A DNA stretch of 59,597 nt from Paenibacillus sp. (lineage in GTDB: Bacteria > Bacillota > Bacilli > Paenibacillales > Paenibacillaceae). A model generated the notes under the pieces. That model had not been told where the DNA came from, did no database searches, and saw only the letters and a program-made list of their open reading frames with translations. Made by a program: the position numbers and the translations under genes. The DNA lies in NCBI GenBank assembly GCA_031254035.1, contig JAIRVF010000093.1:1-59597 (forward strand), given 5' to 3'. Positions 35,293-44,150 of this stretch are shown in pieces (the first letter of the stretch is position 1; each line of letters begins with the position of its first letter).

Positions 35293-36219
35293 ATGTTGAA
35301 TTCAATCCTGGGTGCAATTGAACTTGGTCTTTTATACGCATTGATGGCTCTTGGCGTCTACATTACTTTCCGGATTCTTGATTTCCCGGATCTGACCGTT
35401 GACGGTAGCTTTACAACAGGTGGAGTCATTGCTGCTGTAATGATTGCTCATGGAGTGAATCCTTGGCTGGCAAGCTTTGTTGCGTTTTTGGGAGGGCTCG
35501 CGGCGGGGATTTGCACGGGACTTTTGCACACAAAAGGTAAAATCAACGGTCTCTTATCTGGTATTTTGATGATGATTGCCCTCTATTCCATTAATATGCG
35601 AATTACGAGCGGGAAACCCAACATCGCAATGATTGGTGTGGATACCGTTTTTACTTCAATAAATCCTTGGATCTTCCTTCCGATTCTTGCTATTTTCATT
35701 TTGCTTCTTATGAATTGGTTCCTCCATACGGATCTCGGATTGGCGCTGCGAGCCACAGGTGATAACGACCGGATGATCCGAAGTTTCGGCGCAAATACGG
35801 ATACGACCAAAATCATCGGCGTCAGCCTTTCCAATGGCCTGGTGGCGTTATCCGGCGCACTGATCGCCCAGCATTCCGGTTTCGCGGATATATCGATGGG
35901 AATCGGGATGATCGTAATCGGACTGGCGTCGGTCATTATAGGCGAGGCAATTTTCGGGGCAAGAAATGTCATTCATGCGACGATTGCCGTCGTGCTTGGT
36001 TCGATTGTCTATCGGATCGTTGTAGCGCTTGCGCTCCGTGTGGAATGGCTTGATGCCTCGGACTTGAAGTTGATCACAGCCATCATCGTTATCGTTGCGC
36101 TTGTTTTCCCGACTGCGAGCCGGGCGTTGAAACAGAAAAAGCTGGCGAAGAAACGGTCAGCTGAAATATCCAGCTTAGGGGACATTTCTAACAACCAGAC
36201 CATTGGGGGTGATCTATAA
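35293..36219 (+). CDS. ABC transporter permease (COG4120 type)
   Basis: The 308-residue membrane protein has about eight or nine hydrophobic segments and belongs to the branched-chain/ribose-type permease fold. The typical opening IELGLLYALMALGVYITFRI LDFPDLTVDGSFTTGG is clear. It should form the channel with the ATPase encoded next. AGGGAGG precedes ATG 35293. Its stop TAA overlaps the ATG of the ATPase gene by one base. Confidence 0.92.
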   Translation: MLNSILGAIELGLLYALMALGVYITFRILDFPDLTVDGSFTTGGVIAAVMIAHGVNPWLASFVAFLGGLAAGICTGLLHTKGKINGLLSGILMMIALYSINMRITSGKPNIAMIGVDTVFTSINPWIFLPILAIFILLLMNWFLHTDLGLALRATGDNDRMIRSFGANTDTTKIIGVSLSNGLVALSGALIAQHSGFADISMGIGMIVIGLASVIIGEAIFGARNVIHATIAVVLGSIVYRIVVALALRVEWLDASDLKLITAIIVIVALVFPTASRALKQKKLAKKRSAEISSLGDISNNQTIGGDL

Positions 36220-37013
36220 TGCTGGAAATAACACAGGTTTCCAAACTATTTAACCCCGGTACTCCAGACGAGAAAATTGCTCTAAATGATATTGGGCTAC
36301 GACTGAGTCCGGGTGATTTTGTAACTGTCATTGGCAGTAACGGTGCGGGGAAATCGACGCTGATGAATATTATTTCCGGCGTTATGAAACCGGATGTGGG
36401 GGAAGTACGGATTAGCGGCAAGGTGATCAGCCAAGTTCCGGAATTCCGTCGGAGCCGCTGGATCGGACGAGTGTTCCAAGATCCGATGGCCGGAACGGCT
36501 CCACATATGACGATCGAGGAAAATCTGGCCATGGCCTATACAAGAGGGAAGCGGCGCGGCCTAGGGATTGGCATTAACTCCAAAAAACGTGCGATGTTCC
36601 GCGAGCAGCTGCAGCGTCTGGGCATCGGCCTTGAAAGCCGACTTCGTGCCAAGGTGGGTATGCTCTCCGGTGGTGAACGGCAGGCGCTGAGCCTTTTGAT
36701 GGCAACCTTTACCGAACCACAAATCTTGTTGCTGGATGAGCATACTGCCGCTTTGGACCCGGCAAGAGCGGAACTCATCACCCGGCTCACGGACAGCATT
36801 GTGAGAGAAATGAAGCTGACAACGATCATGGTGACGCACAATATGGAACAGGCTATCCGTCTCGGCAACCGATTAATCATGATGGACAAAGGAAGGATTA
36901 TTCTCGATCTTGACGAAAAGCGAAAGAGGAACCTGACGGTCGAGGCACTGCTCGCAGAGTTTGAGCAAATCAGTGGACATAAGCTTTCTGATGATCGGGT
37001 TGTGTTAGGGTAA
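36219..37013 (+). CDS. ABC transporter ATP-binding protein (COG1101 type)
   Basis: The 264-residue ATPase subunit has Walker A GSNGAGKST (about residues 36-44), signature MLSGGERQALSLL, Walker B ILLLDEHTAALDP and the switch His in TIMVTHNMEQAI. It powers uptake by the preceding permease and lipoprotein. The ATG overlaps the permease stop (TAATG). No terminator was identified in 37014-37187. Confidence 0.94.
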   Translation: MLEITQVSKLFNPGTPDEKIALNDIGLRLSPGDFVTVIGSNGAGKSTLMNIISGVMKPDVGEVRISGKVISQVPEFRRSRWIGRVFQDPMAGTAPHMTIEENLAMAYTRGKRRGLGIGINSKKRAMFREQLQRLGIGLESRLRAKVGMLSGGERQALSLLMATFTEPQILLLDEHTAALDPARAELITRLTDSIVREMKLTTIMVTHNMEQAIRLGNRLIMMDKGRIILDLDEKRKRNLTVEALLAEFEQISGHKLSDDRVVLG

Positions 37014-37187
37014 ATGCGGAAATAGTATTGGGCGGCTAATCGAAAATCTGATACGGAAAATAAAGAAGCTTGAACGTCGTTCTCGACATGTTAGCGGCAG
37101 TCACGGACAAGAAAATAAAGTCCAAGACTGCCGCTATATCATTGAACTAACGTTTCCCGTTTAATGGAACTTTCTATATTTTCTTAA

Positions 37188-37343
37188 CTATTCAAAAATC
37201 CACCGTTCTCCATAATTCTTTATTAGTCCCTTATTTTCAGGCTTTTCTTCAATTGGATTATCTTGATAATCTGTTGTTTTTCCTTTTATAGTGAAAATAC
37301 CATTTACAGAACGATAGCCGCCCTGATTAATATTACCAATCAT
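37188..37343 (-). CDS. small hypothetical protein downstream of the serine hydrolase
   Basis: ATG 37343 on the minus strand opens a 51-codon frame (MIGNINQGGYRSVNGIFTIK...KNYGERWIFE). It lies 16 bases after the stop of the serine hydrolase gene on the same strand. Its composition looks like a real small soluble protein or a C-terminal fragment. The ribosome binding site (AGGG) is weak. Function is unknown. Confidence 0.4.
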   Translation of the reverse strand: MIGNINQGGYRSVNGIFTIKGKTTDYQDNPIEEKPENKGLIKNYGERWIFE

Positions 37344-37359
37344 AACGACCCTGATTTTT

Positions 37360-38856
37360 TTATAAGCTTCCTCTAATTATTACTATTTTTTTAATATTAA
37401 TAATCATCGATAAAATGCAATTGATTGCAGCGAGACCCATCCAAATAAATATTGAATACGACATCCACACCCTTATCATATAATAACTATTGTTGAATAG
37501 ATAAGGCCAAATGAATACCAATGCCAAAAACATAATGCTTAAGATAAGTCTGACACTACTTCCAATTAACTTCCTAAATCTTGTCTTTTCATCTTTAATG
37601 TTTAGTTTTATTCCTCTAACTAGTTTAATTGCTTTAAGACATATGTTAGCGACTGCTACTATTACTAAGAATGAAAATATCAAATCAATTAATACATAAA
37701 CGTCATCATAATTAAATTTATTCATAGGACTATCATTCATATTTTCATATATATTATTAGCAATTAGCGATGGTGCAGTTGAATTCATATTGGCCAGTAC
37801 AAAAATAGCCTGCTGCTTTTCTAAATTAATAATAACCTGTGAGGAATAATTAGGATTAGCTCCACTATGACGAACAACTCTATTTTTTGTATCAATACTC
37901 CATCCGAATGAATAGTATTGATTGTCCTCTTCATATCCAGCCGTTTTGATGTCGACTTGATGAGACTGTTGTATAGCATTCAATAGATTATCTGGTATAT
38001 CGCTTATCCCCATTTGGGCATTAATCCAGCGTTCTAAATCTTTTGAATTCGTTACCAAATATCCTGCAGCGATATTCCCATAATATCTAGGGGCATTATA
38101 TTCTAAGTCCTTACCAAATAATACACGATATCCTTTGGTAAGTTTATCAGATTCCTTTTCCTGACCTGTTGAAAAATAACTATCAGTCATTCCTAAAGGA
38201 ACCAGTATGTTTTCAGTTATGTAATCCTGATAACGTTTGCCTGTGACTTTTTCAATAATCATCGCTAAAACATCATAATTAACGGTGGCATAATTGTATG
38301 CTGTCCCAGGATACGTGTCTAACGCAATGTCTGAAACATTATGTATAGTTTTTTCAAGCATATCCTCCGTAGTACCCTCAGGAATTAACCGAATACTCCA
38401 CGGTGGAATTCCACTTGTATGAGCTAACAACTGATTAATAGTAATATTAACTTTCTCACCCTTAATGGTTGGCTCAAACGAAGGAATATAATTTGTAATA
38501 GAATCTGATTGAGATAAGTGTCCCTCATTTTCTAATAAAATAACGGCCAAAGCCGTAAATGCTTTTGTAGTCGATCCCAATTCAAATAATGACTCTTCAG
38601 TTACCCTCTTCTTATTTTTAACATCTGCATATCCGTAACTCTTATATTCTGTCTTGCCTTGCTTTAACAATACCACTGCTACTCCTGGAGTGGCCGATTT
38701 GGACATTATGGTTTTCACCATATTATCCGTATTACTATAATCTCCTGTCCTTACCAAACTCCCAAGTTCATCCCAACAAACTATAGTAGTAATGATCACG
38801 ATAAGTAGGATGACACATACTGTTGATGTGCCTGTTTTACTTAGTATTTTCTTCAT
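37360..38856 (-). CDS. membrane-anchored serine hydrolase (beta-lactamase/PBP4* family)
   Basis: The 498-residue protein has an N-terminal membrane anchor (VCVILLIVIITTIVCW) and an extracytoplasmic class-C beta-lactamase-like domain with the SxxK motif STTK (S95, K98), tyrosine in YATVNY (189-194) and RHSGANPNYSSQV replacing the KTG box. Four membrane segments lie in the C-terminal 110 residues (VLIDLIFSFLVIVAVANICL onward). Such proteins are mostly peptidases or esterases acting on the wall or small molecules, not true beta-lactamases. The gene is clearly more AT-rich than its neighbours, with many AAT/ATA codons, which suggests acquisition from elsewhere. The lipoprotein gene lies upstream on the same strand. 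Confidence 0.9.
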   Translation of the reverse strand: MKKILSKTGTSTVCVILLIVIITTIVCWDELGSLVRTGDYSNTDNMVKTIMSKSATPGVAVVLLKQGKTEYKSYGYADVKNKKRVTEESLFELGSTTKAFTALAVILLENEGHLSQSDSITNYIPSFEPTIKGEKVNITINQLLAHTSGIPPWSIRLIPEGTTEDMLEKTIHNVSDIALDTYPGTAYNYATVNYDVLAMIIEKVTGKRYQDYITENILVPLGMTDSYFSTGQEKESDKLTKGYRVLFGKDLEYNAPRYYGNIAAGYLVTNSKDLERWINAQMGISDIPDNLLNAIQQSHQVDIKTAGYEEDNQYYSFGWSIDTKNRVVRHSGANPNYSSQVIINLEKQQAIFVLANMNSTAPSLIANNIYENMNDSPMNKFNYDDVYVLIDLIFSFLVIVAVANICLKAIKLVRGIKLNIKDEKTRFRKLIGSSVRLILSIMFLALVFIWPYLFNNSYYMIRVWMSYSIFIWMGLAAINCILSMIINIKKIVIIRGSL

Positions 38857-38918
38857 TGTAATTCTCCCTATTGTAATTCTTCAATACATTATAATCCATA
38901 ATTACCTGCTTAGTGCCT

Positions 38919-39371
38919 TTATGACCTAGAAAAGACAGAATAGCCCCCTGTAAGACGGAGTTTCTGGACATAGTCACTAACTTGGTCAGTTAAATCGCGA
39001 AGGGCTTCTGGATTATGCTTGGCTTTTTTAAATACTACTTTATCACCAAGCCTCTCTGTTAGTTCCTGATGAAGCGACTTCATCTCTGACGTTTCTTCTT
39101 TATCGACCAAGAACACTACTTTCAGATTATCATTATCGAAATAGTAGTCAAAATACTCGAGTCTATTTTCCTTTGGGAATTGTCCGTGTATAGCTTCTTC
39201 TACAACAGGTATAACTTTTTTCTGAAAATCAAGGATTGGATCTGTTTGTTGAGACATGGCTGCTCTACTTGAATCCGTTTCGCCCAGTGATGATAGGGTA
39301 TTAATCTTATCCCCGCAAGCAGTTAACAACAAAGTGCACATGGAAATCCAAATCATATTTCTAAATTTCAT
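38919..39371 (-). CDS. hypothetical lipoprotein
   Basis: The product of about 150 residues begins MKFRNMIWISMCTLLLTACG, a lipoprotein signal with lipobox LTAC. The mature part is a small alpha/beta domain (ILDFQKKVIPVVEEAIHGQF...YFDYYFDNDNLKVVFLVDKE) of unknown function. GCGAGG on the minus strand supports ATG 39371. In-frame ATGs further upstream (39422, 39389) lack a signal-peptide context. It lies upstream of the serine hydrolase gene on the same strand. Confidence 0.72.
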   Translation of the reverse strand: MKFRNMIWISMCTLLLTACGDKINTLSSLGETDSSRAAMSQQTDPILDFQKKVIPVVEEAIHGQFPKENRLEYFDYYFDNDNLKVVFLVDKEETSEMKSLHQELTERLGDKVVFKKAKHNPEALRDLTDQVSDYVQKLRLTGGYSVFSRS

Positions 39372-39544
39372 TTTAGCCTCGCCAATCATATTAGTTTGAT
39401 ATGATTTAGACGAAGAAATCACTCTTTATGTTACTCGCCAAAATGAACCATATTATGGGAAACTATCTTCAACTATCCTGCCCGTTAAAAAAAGCAGCCG
39501 ATCAAAAAAATAATGTCATTAAGTTAAGGCGCAAGACCAAATAT

Positions 39545-39592
39545 CAATAAAAGAGCAGGCTATCAAAAAGATAGCCCGCTCTTTTATTGGCT
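39545..39592. terminator. bidirectional intrinsic terminator
   Basis: AAAAGAGCAGGCTATC and GATAGCCCGCTCTTTT form a long stem with an AAAAA loop and T-runs on both strands. It borders the AT-rich island. Confidence 0.8.
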
Positions 39593-39620
39593 CAATACTG
39601 AAATTAGTTCTTGATATTAT

Positions 39621-39811
39621 GCGAGGTGACCCGCTGCGGTTACGGATCGTTCTTCCGATCGCTGTTGTCTCCAAATTTCTTGATTCTATTTTTCAAAAGG
39701 TAGGAATTCGGAGACAGCTTATGCTTCCGAAGCTAGCTTTCCTTTGGAAAGCTTTCAGGCGAACGCTGTCGCTTCTTCAGATCGATTCCGTCCCCTCCAC
39801 TACTTTCGCTT
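39621..39811 (-). repeat. long copy of a dispersed intergenic repeat
   Basis: Read on the minus strand it begins AGCGAAAGTAGTGGAGGGG, passes through GGAATCGAT, GAAAGCTTTC and GCTTCGGAAGCAT, and goes on with TGTCTCCGAATTCC and GCGATCGGAAG to GGTCACCTCGC. The first part matches 19748-19832. It is rich in short self-complementary stretches (GAAAGCTTTC, GATCGGAAG). From general familiarity it resembles intergenic elements common in Paenibacillus genomes, but this was not checked. Confidence 0.65.
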
Positions 39812-39930
39812 TTTCGTCAAGCACTAATCATGATGTTGAGCCTTCTTTTTGCACGGAAAAGAAAAAGAGGACTTGACAAGTAGGTGGAAAAGTGTGGCGA
39901 AGCCCCCTGAAAAACGAGGAGGTTACGCCC

Positions 39931-40586
39931 ATGAATGAGTACGCAAATTCGCTAAAAGAAACGTTGACATCCCTCATCCGAGAAATGAGGCAGCCGCACC
40001 TGCACCTTATGTCAAAAACCCTGAAAAAGATTTTACCCGTAAGAAAAAGCTGCTCTTTGAAACGGTTATGCAACTCCTGATCTCCATGGGGGGGCAACAG
40101 CCTATACAAGGAACTCTTAGAATCGCAGGGCTATGACGTTAACACCGCAACCACTTCGGCTTTTGTCCAGCAGAGGAATAAGATCCTGCCGTCTGCTGTA
40201 GAATTCTTGTTTCACGAATTTACACAATCGTATACGGACATCAAGGACTACCGAGGGTATCGATTACTCGCCATTGACGGTTCGGATTTACATATCGCAA
40301 CAGACTCTGCGGATACAGACACCTAATTTCAAAGTCAACCGAACACGAAAGGCTTTAACCTTCTGCATTTGAATGCAGCTTATGACAACAGACTCTACTT
40401 GGACGCCATGATTCAGCCACGAAGATTATGCAACGACTGCGCTCTCGAGGCGATGGACCCTCGCCGGATGTTGAAGCGCTGATTCGCAAAAACATTTTGC
40501 CGATTCGACCCATTCGCCCAGGGTAGAAGAATACGCGCAAAATCCAATGGAAATCAGTCGTTAGCTTCGTTTACAGAATAGCATAA
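39931..40586 (+). pseudogene. IS4-family transposase remnant
   Basis: A GAGGAGG ribosome binding site precedes ATG 39931 (MNEYANSLKETLTSLIREMR). One base is missing in an A-run at about 40012 and one extra G in the G7 run at about 40087 restores the frame (SLYKELLESQGYDVNTATTS AFVQQRN). The catalytic region RGYRLLAIDGSDLHIATDSA DTDT is followed by TAA 40324 where Tyr is expected. FQSQPNTKGFNLLHLNAAYD continues to about 40435. The middle third is then missing, and the C-terminus resumes as ALIRKNILPIRP...VVSFVYRIA, ending at 40584 with one more stop (TAG, about 40526). The element is dead. No terminal inverted repeats could be identified with confidence. Confidence 0.85.
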
Positions 40587-40809
40587 TTCGTTTCACATGA
40601 ACATTTTTTTAAGCGGATGTTCCATCCGCTTTGTTTGCTGTACGCTTTTTTCCTTATTTACACCAAAAATCAAACGGCACAGGACGTTTTCCCATGCCGT
40701 TTCGGATTCCAGTTTTATTCCCGGTCTTATCTTTGAGCTAAACTTAATGACATTGATCAAAAAAATGGCTTCTTTCGACTGTTTTTATAGAGCTATCGTG
40801 TCCCGTTTA

Positions 40810-40887
40810 CTGAATAACAAATTACTCATTGTGGCCAAACACAGGGAAAAAGGAATCACGCAGGATGAGCTTGTGGCATATATCTAA
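40810..40887 (+). pseudogene. fragment of an XRE-type helix-turn-helix regulator
   Basis: The last 25 codons before TAA 40885 read LLNNKLLIVAKHREKGITQDE LVAYI in two parts, the start of an XRE-family HTH (R-x-x-KGITQ-x-ELA-x-YI). The sequence stops where the recognition helix should begin. The upstream part of the same frame (from 40597) is Cys/Phe-rich and not protein-like. The remaining bases up to 41045 hold no gene; they should include the cold-shock gene's promoter and long leader. Confidence 0.4.
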
Positions 40888-41063
40888 TCAGCATATTTAA
40901 ACAGCCCAATCTAATTCCGTTTAACAAACAACTCAAATTAATTGCTATTCGTTCGATTTACTGTTATTCTAATAAAGAATTATTTTTGTTCGGATTTCGT
41001 CTTGATGATCTGAGAGCAAGGATAGTATTATATGTGTGGATATCACACTAGGAGGAAATTACA

Positions 41064-41264
41064 ATGGAGCAAGGTACAGTAAAATGGTTTAACGCAGAAA
41101 AAGGTTTTGGATTTATCGAACGTGAAGGCGGAGAAGATGTATTCGTTCATTTCTCAGCTATTCAAGGCGAAGGCTTCAAATCCCTTGACGAAGGTCAAAG
41201 AGTTACTTTTGACGTAGAACAAGGTCAACGTGGACCCCAAGCTACTAACGTTCAAAAAGTTTAA
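41064..41264 (+). CDS. cold-shock protein (CspA/CspB family)
   Basis: The 66-residue single-domain RNA chaperone binds single-stranded nucleic acid. RNP1 (KGFGFIE, residues 13-19) and RNP2 (VFVHFSAI, about 27-34) are intact and the length is standard. AGGAGG with 10-base spacing precedes ATG 41064. A long untranslated leader is usual for this family, but no cold-shock box could be assigned. It is monocistronic with its own terminator. Confidence 0.96.
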   Translation: MEQGTVKWFNAEKGFGFIEREGGEDVFVHFSAIQGEGFKSLDEGQRVTFDVEQGQRGPQATNVQKV

Positions 41265-41278
41265 AAATGACAACAAAA

Positions 41279-41313
41279 AAAACAGACTCTTTATTAAGGG
41301 TCTGTTTTTTTGT
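41279..41313 (+). terminator. intrinsic terminator of the cold-shock gene
   Basis: AACAGACTCTT pairs with AAGGGTCTGTT around TATT and is followed by TTTTT. Confidence 0.9.
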
Positions 41314-41325
41314 TGTCTAGAAAAA

Positions 41326-41360
41326 CAAATTAAAAACCCTACCCAAGAAAGTGGGTAGGG
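41326..41360 (-). terminator. intrinsic terminator of the DJ-1/PfpI gene (minus strand)
   Basis: CCCTACCC and GGGTAGGG form a perfect 8-bp GC stem around AAGAAAGT. On the minus strand it is followed by TTTTTAATTTG. Confidence 0.8.
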
Positions 41361-41437
41361 AAATGGTAAAGGTACAGTTAATGGTAGACTCAGTATAGCA
41401 CAGAATACTTGGAATCCCCAAAACTTTGTTTTTTTCT

Positions 41438-42106
41438 TCAATTGCACGTTTGGTTGAAATATTCAATATCATTTTTGTAGACGCCGAAAGCTTCGGAATA
41501 CTCCATTACTCTGGCCACTTCTAAAATGAAGTTTTCTTCGTATCCGGCTCGTCTCAGCAAATGGAAGCCCATTTCCATGCCGGATGCGATGCCGGCTCCG
41601 GTAATGATTCTGCCGGTATCAACAATTCGTGCTCTGCTAATTCTACAAGTGGGTGCAATTTCGGCAAGACGATCGATCGGCACTTTACCCATTTCCGATG
41701 CTTCGAGCCGATCCGGTTCTTTCCGGCTTGTAGCGGGAAGACCATCCAGCAGTCCCATGTTTCCATAGATCCAGGAACCTGTGCATACGCTGGTCAGTAA
41801 TGTTGTTTCGGGCAGAGATCGAATATATTGATGCAGCCGTTTATTGTAAGTTTCCTGTCTTGTTCCGAAACCGCCTGGAATTAGAAACGCATCCATATCA
41901 GGCATTTCATTGAAACTGTAGTTAGGGTGCACCGTAAGACCGGCTTGCGTCTGGACGGGTCTTAAAGAATCTGCGACAAGAAAAACATCAAGTTCGGGAT
42001 CAAGCCTCCTGGCTACAGAAAATATGCCGTAAGGTGCCGCATAATCAACGACTTCAGCATCTTTGAAAACATAAACCCCGAGTCTAAAACCTTGTTTTTT
42101 ATTCAT
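41438..42106 (-). CDS. DJ-1/PfpI family protein (GlxA/isonitrile-hydratase-like)
   Basis: The product of about 222 residues has the type-1 glutamine-amidotransferase-like fold: RLGVYVFKDAEVVDYAAPYG IF at the N-terminus, DAFLIPGGFGTRQE and the nucleophile elbow LLTSVCTGSWIYG with Cys. Together with RIITGAGIASGMEMGFHLL this places it with InhA/isonitrile-hydratase-like and GlxA N-terminal domains. There is no AraC domain. ATG 42106 is preferred because GAGAGGA precedes it; ATG 42130 is in frame. It is divergent from a broken LysR gene that probably regulated it. Substrate is unknown. Confidence 0.85.
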   Translation of the reverse strand: MNKKQGFRLGVYVFKDAEVVDYAAPYGIFSVARRLDPELDVFLVADSLRPVQTQAGLTVHPNYSFNEMPDMDAFLIPGGFGTRQETYNKRLHQYIRSLPETTLLTSVCTGSWIYGNMGLLDGLPATSRKEPDRLEASEMGKVPIDRLAEIAPTCRISRARIVDTGRIITGAGIASGMEMGFHLLRRAGYEENFILEVARVMEYSEAFGVYKNDIEYFNQTCN

Positions 42107-42249
42107 AACTACTTCCTCTCGCTTTCCCATCGAATTTCAAAATCTATTTCTTATTTTCTTACGGGATTCATGATATCATGGAATCAGGTATCGCAGTCAT
42201 GAGAGTAATCGATATCATGTATTTCGTTTTTCGATATCAGGAGGGGATC

Positions 42250-43142
42250 ACTGAGATTGAATTGTTGGAAGGAAGATTTTCCAAAACCTTTATTGTTGTG
42301 ATGGAGGAACAAAGTTTTAGCCGTGCAGCAGATAAACTGGGATATGTTCAATCCACCGTGACAACACATATTCAGCTTTTGGAGCAAGCTTGCGGGCAGA
42401 AGTTATTCCATCGATTATCTCGTGGAGTCAAGCCAACGGCAGCGGGTGAAAAACTCATGAAATATGCAATTGATCCATTTGGGGAATTCGATCGAAGAAG
42501 CGATGAATGAGATCGAGCAAGCCCAAGGCACGGTTTATCTTCGTATGCAGGAATCTTTTTTTCTGACGAGGTTCTCTTCGTTTATGCAACATTTCATGAA
42601 GGAATTTCCGAAGGTCAAGTTTCGAGTTGAATCTGGATTCCATCAAGATATTCTGGATCAAGTGCTGAATCATGCGATTGATTTTGGCATTGTGCCGCGA
42701 CCCGCAGCGAAATGACATCCTGTTTTACCCTTTGGTTGAGGAAAAATTGATTTTTGTCACATCGGATGCCTTGGCGCTGGAAGTTGGACACGAGGGACTT
42801 GAGCGATTAAACCAAGAGGTCATGATTAGCTTCGGAACCGATTGCTTGTATCATACACAGGCAAGCAGGGCGCTACAGGAAGTGGGAATCAACGTTAAGG
42901 AAGCGATTGAACTTCCGAGTCTGGAAATGATTAAGCAATCCATCAAATGCGGGATCGGGTATGCATTGGTTCCGGAAATTGCGGTGGAAAAGGAACTCGA
43001 AAGCGGCGAACTCAAAGTGCTTCCCATAGGTTTAGCAAACTATTCCATACATGGATTGATTGTTCATAAAAACAGGGAGTTAAGTTACCCGGCAAAATTA
43101 TTTCAATCGAAGTTGATAGAGAGAATCGGCACCACACAATGA
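42250..43142 (+). pseudogene. LysR-family regulator with two frameshifts
   Basis: AGGAGGGG at about 42239 precedes a frame reading ELLEGRFSKTFIVVMEEQSF SRAADKLGYVQSTVTTHIQL LEQ, a LysR helix-turn-helix, down to GEKLMKYA. The protein continues in a second frame from about 42464 (HLGNSIEEAMNEIEQAQGTV YLRMQ...HAIDFGIVPR) and a third from about 42700 (DPQRNDILFYPLVEEKLIFV TS...SKLIERIGTTQ). Two single-base lesions therefore split a regulator of about 295 residues. No ATG/GTG/TTG is well placed after the ribosome binding site (TTG 42262/42265 are 15-18 bases away), so the start is uncertain. The isolated HTH piece could still be made. Confidence 0.82.
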
Positions 43143-43175
43143 TGAATAGATAACGATATGATGTTATGTTCGTTG

Positions 43176-43212
43176 AACCTGCTCAGGATATTATCCTGAG
43201 CAGGCCCTTTTG
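43176..43212 (+). terminator. intrinsic terminator after the LysR pseudogene
   Basis: CCTGCTCAGGATA and TATCCTGAGCAGG are inverted copies back to back, followed by CCCTTTT. Confidence 0.8.
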
Positions 43213-43268
43213 GGCATATATAGAAAATGTACCATTGAACAAATAGAAACGAAGGGGTGTTATTTGAA

Positions 43269-44030
43269 GTGAAACTTCTGGAGGGTCTATCATTTGAAGA
43301 AGTGTTGCGGTCCACGGATATGAGCTTTAGCGGCTGGGACTTTTCTTATCTGGGGAAATCGGGCAGAATGCAGGAGTTTCCGCTGCGCTGGAATTATTTT
43401 AATCTCGTCCTTCAGGCTTTACGGCAATCTGAGGCCATGCTGGATATGGGGACGGGAGGTGGTGAATTTTTGTCGAGCTTGGGCAATCTCCCTGCCCATA
43501 CCTGCGCAACGGAAGGATATGCGCCTAATGTTGAGGTTGCGCGGCAAAGGCTCGAACCGCTTGGGGTAAAGGTGGCATACATAACGGAGGATGGCAATCT
43601 GCCTTTTGAGGGCGGGGAATTCGACCTGGTGATCAACCGCCATGAATCCTATAACCCGCAGGAGGTTCACCGGATTCTGAAACCGGGAGGCTGCTTTATA
43701 ACCCAGCAGGTTGGGGGCAGGAATGATCAGGAGTTTAACGACTTTTTGCAGGCGCCAAATGATGAGTTTGCCCATTGGAACTTGGATTATGCGGTTTCGG
43801 AGCTTAAACCGTATTTTGAAGTGATAAAGAGAGAAGAAGAGATTACCCGCACAAGATATTTTGATCTCGGAGCGATTGTATATTATCTAAGTGTCATACC
43901 GTGGCAAATTCCGGACTTTTCGGTGATTAAGTATGAAAACCAGTTACGCGAGCTGCATCGAATCCTGGAACAACAAGGTTTTTGGGATACGAGCTGCCAT
44001 AGATTTATCATTGCCGCGTGTAGAAAATGA
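43269..44030 (+). CDS. class I SAM-dependent methyltransferase
   Basis: The methyltransferase of about 253 residues has motif I MLDMGTGGGEFLSSL, a weak acidic strand CATEGYAPNVEVARQRL, the post-I region EDGNLPFEGGEFDLVINRHE and VHRILKPGGCFITQQVGG. It falls in the Methyltransf_11 group of small-molecule enzymes. The start is probably GTG 43269 (MKLLEGLSFEEVL), about 10 bases after AAGGGGTG. GTG 43257 lies inside that ribosome binding site. The acceptor is unknown. It is monocistronic, with a PadR gene 120 bases downstream under its own promoter. Confidence 0.85.
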   Translation: MKLLEGLSFEEVLRSTDMSFSGWDFSYLGKSGRMQEFPLRWNYFNLVLQALRQSEAMLDMGTGGGEFLSSLGNLPAHTCATEGYAPNVEVARQRLEPLGVKVAYITEDGNLPFEGGEFDLVINRHESYNPQEVHRILKPGGCFITQQVGGRNDQEFNDFLQAPNDEFAHWNLDYAVSELKPYFEVIKREEEITRTRYFDLGAIVYYLSVIPWQIPDFSVIKYENQLRELHRILEQQGFWDTSCHRFIIAACRK

Positions 44031-44086
44031 ATTGTCCATGAATATTGCTCTTCCAGTGCATTTGCAAATGTTGGGGAATTTATTTT

Positions 44087-44115
44087 TTGACCTTCTAGTC
44101 AAGGATAACTATACT
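44087..44115 (+). promoter_or_regulatory. promoter of the PadR gene
   Basis: TTGACC (44087-44092), a 17-base spacer and TATACT (44110-44115) form a strong sigma-A promoter. The -10 lies in ACTATACTAATAGTAT, a short dyad that could be the PadR autoregulatory site. Confidence 0.7.
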
Positions 44116-44150
44116 AATAGTATTGCAAAAGTGCCGAAGGAGTTTTAGTT

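Noticed and set aside
37360..38856. True class C beta-lactamase (antibiotic resistance)
   Set aside because: Membrane segments at both ends and HSG in place of KTG fit PBP4*/esterase-like hydrolases rather than resistance enzymes.
39619..39876. 85-codon plus-strand frame before the IS remnant
   Set aside because: It lies within the dispersed repeat and has no ribosome binding site or family likeness.
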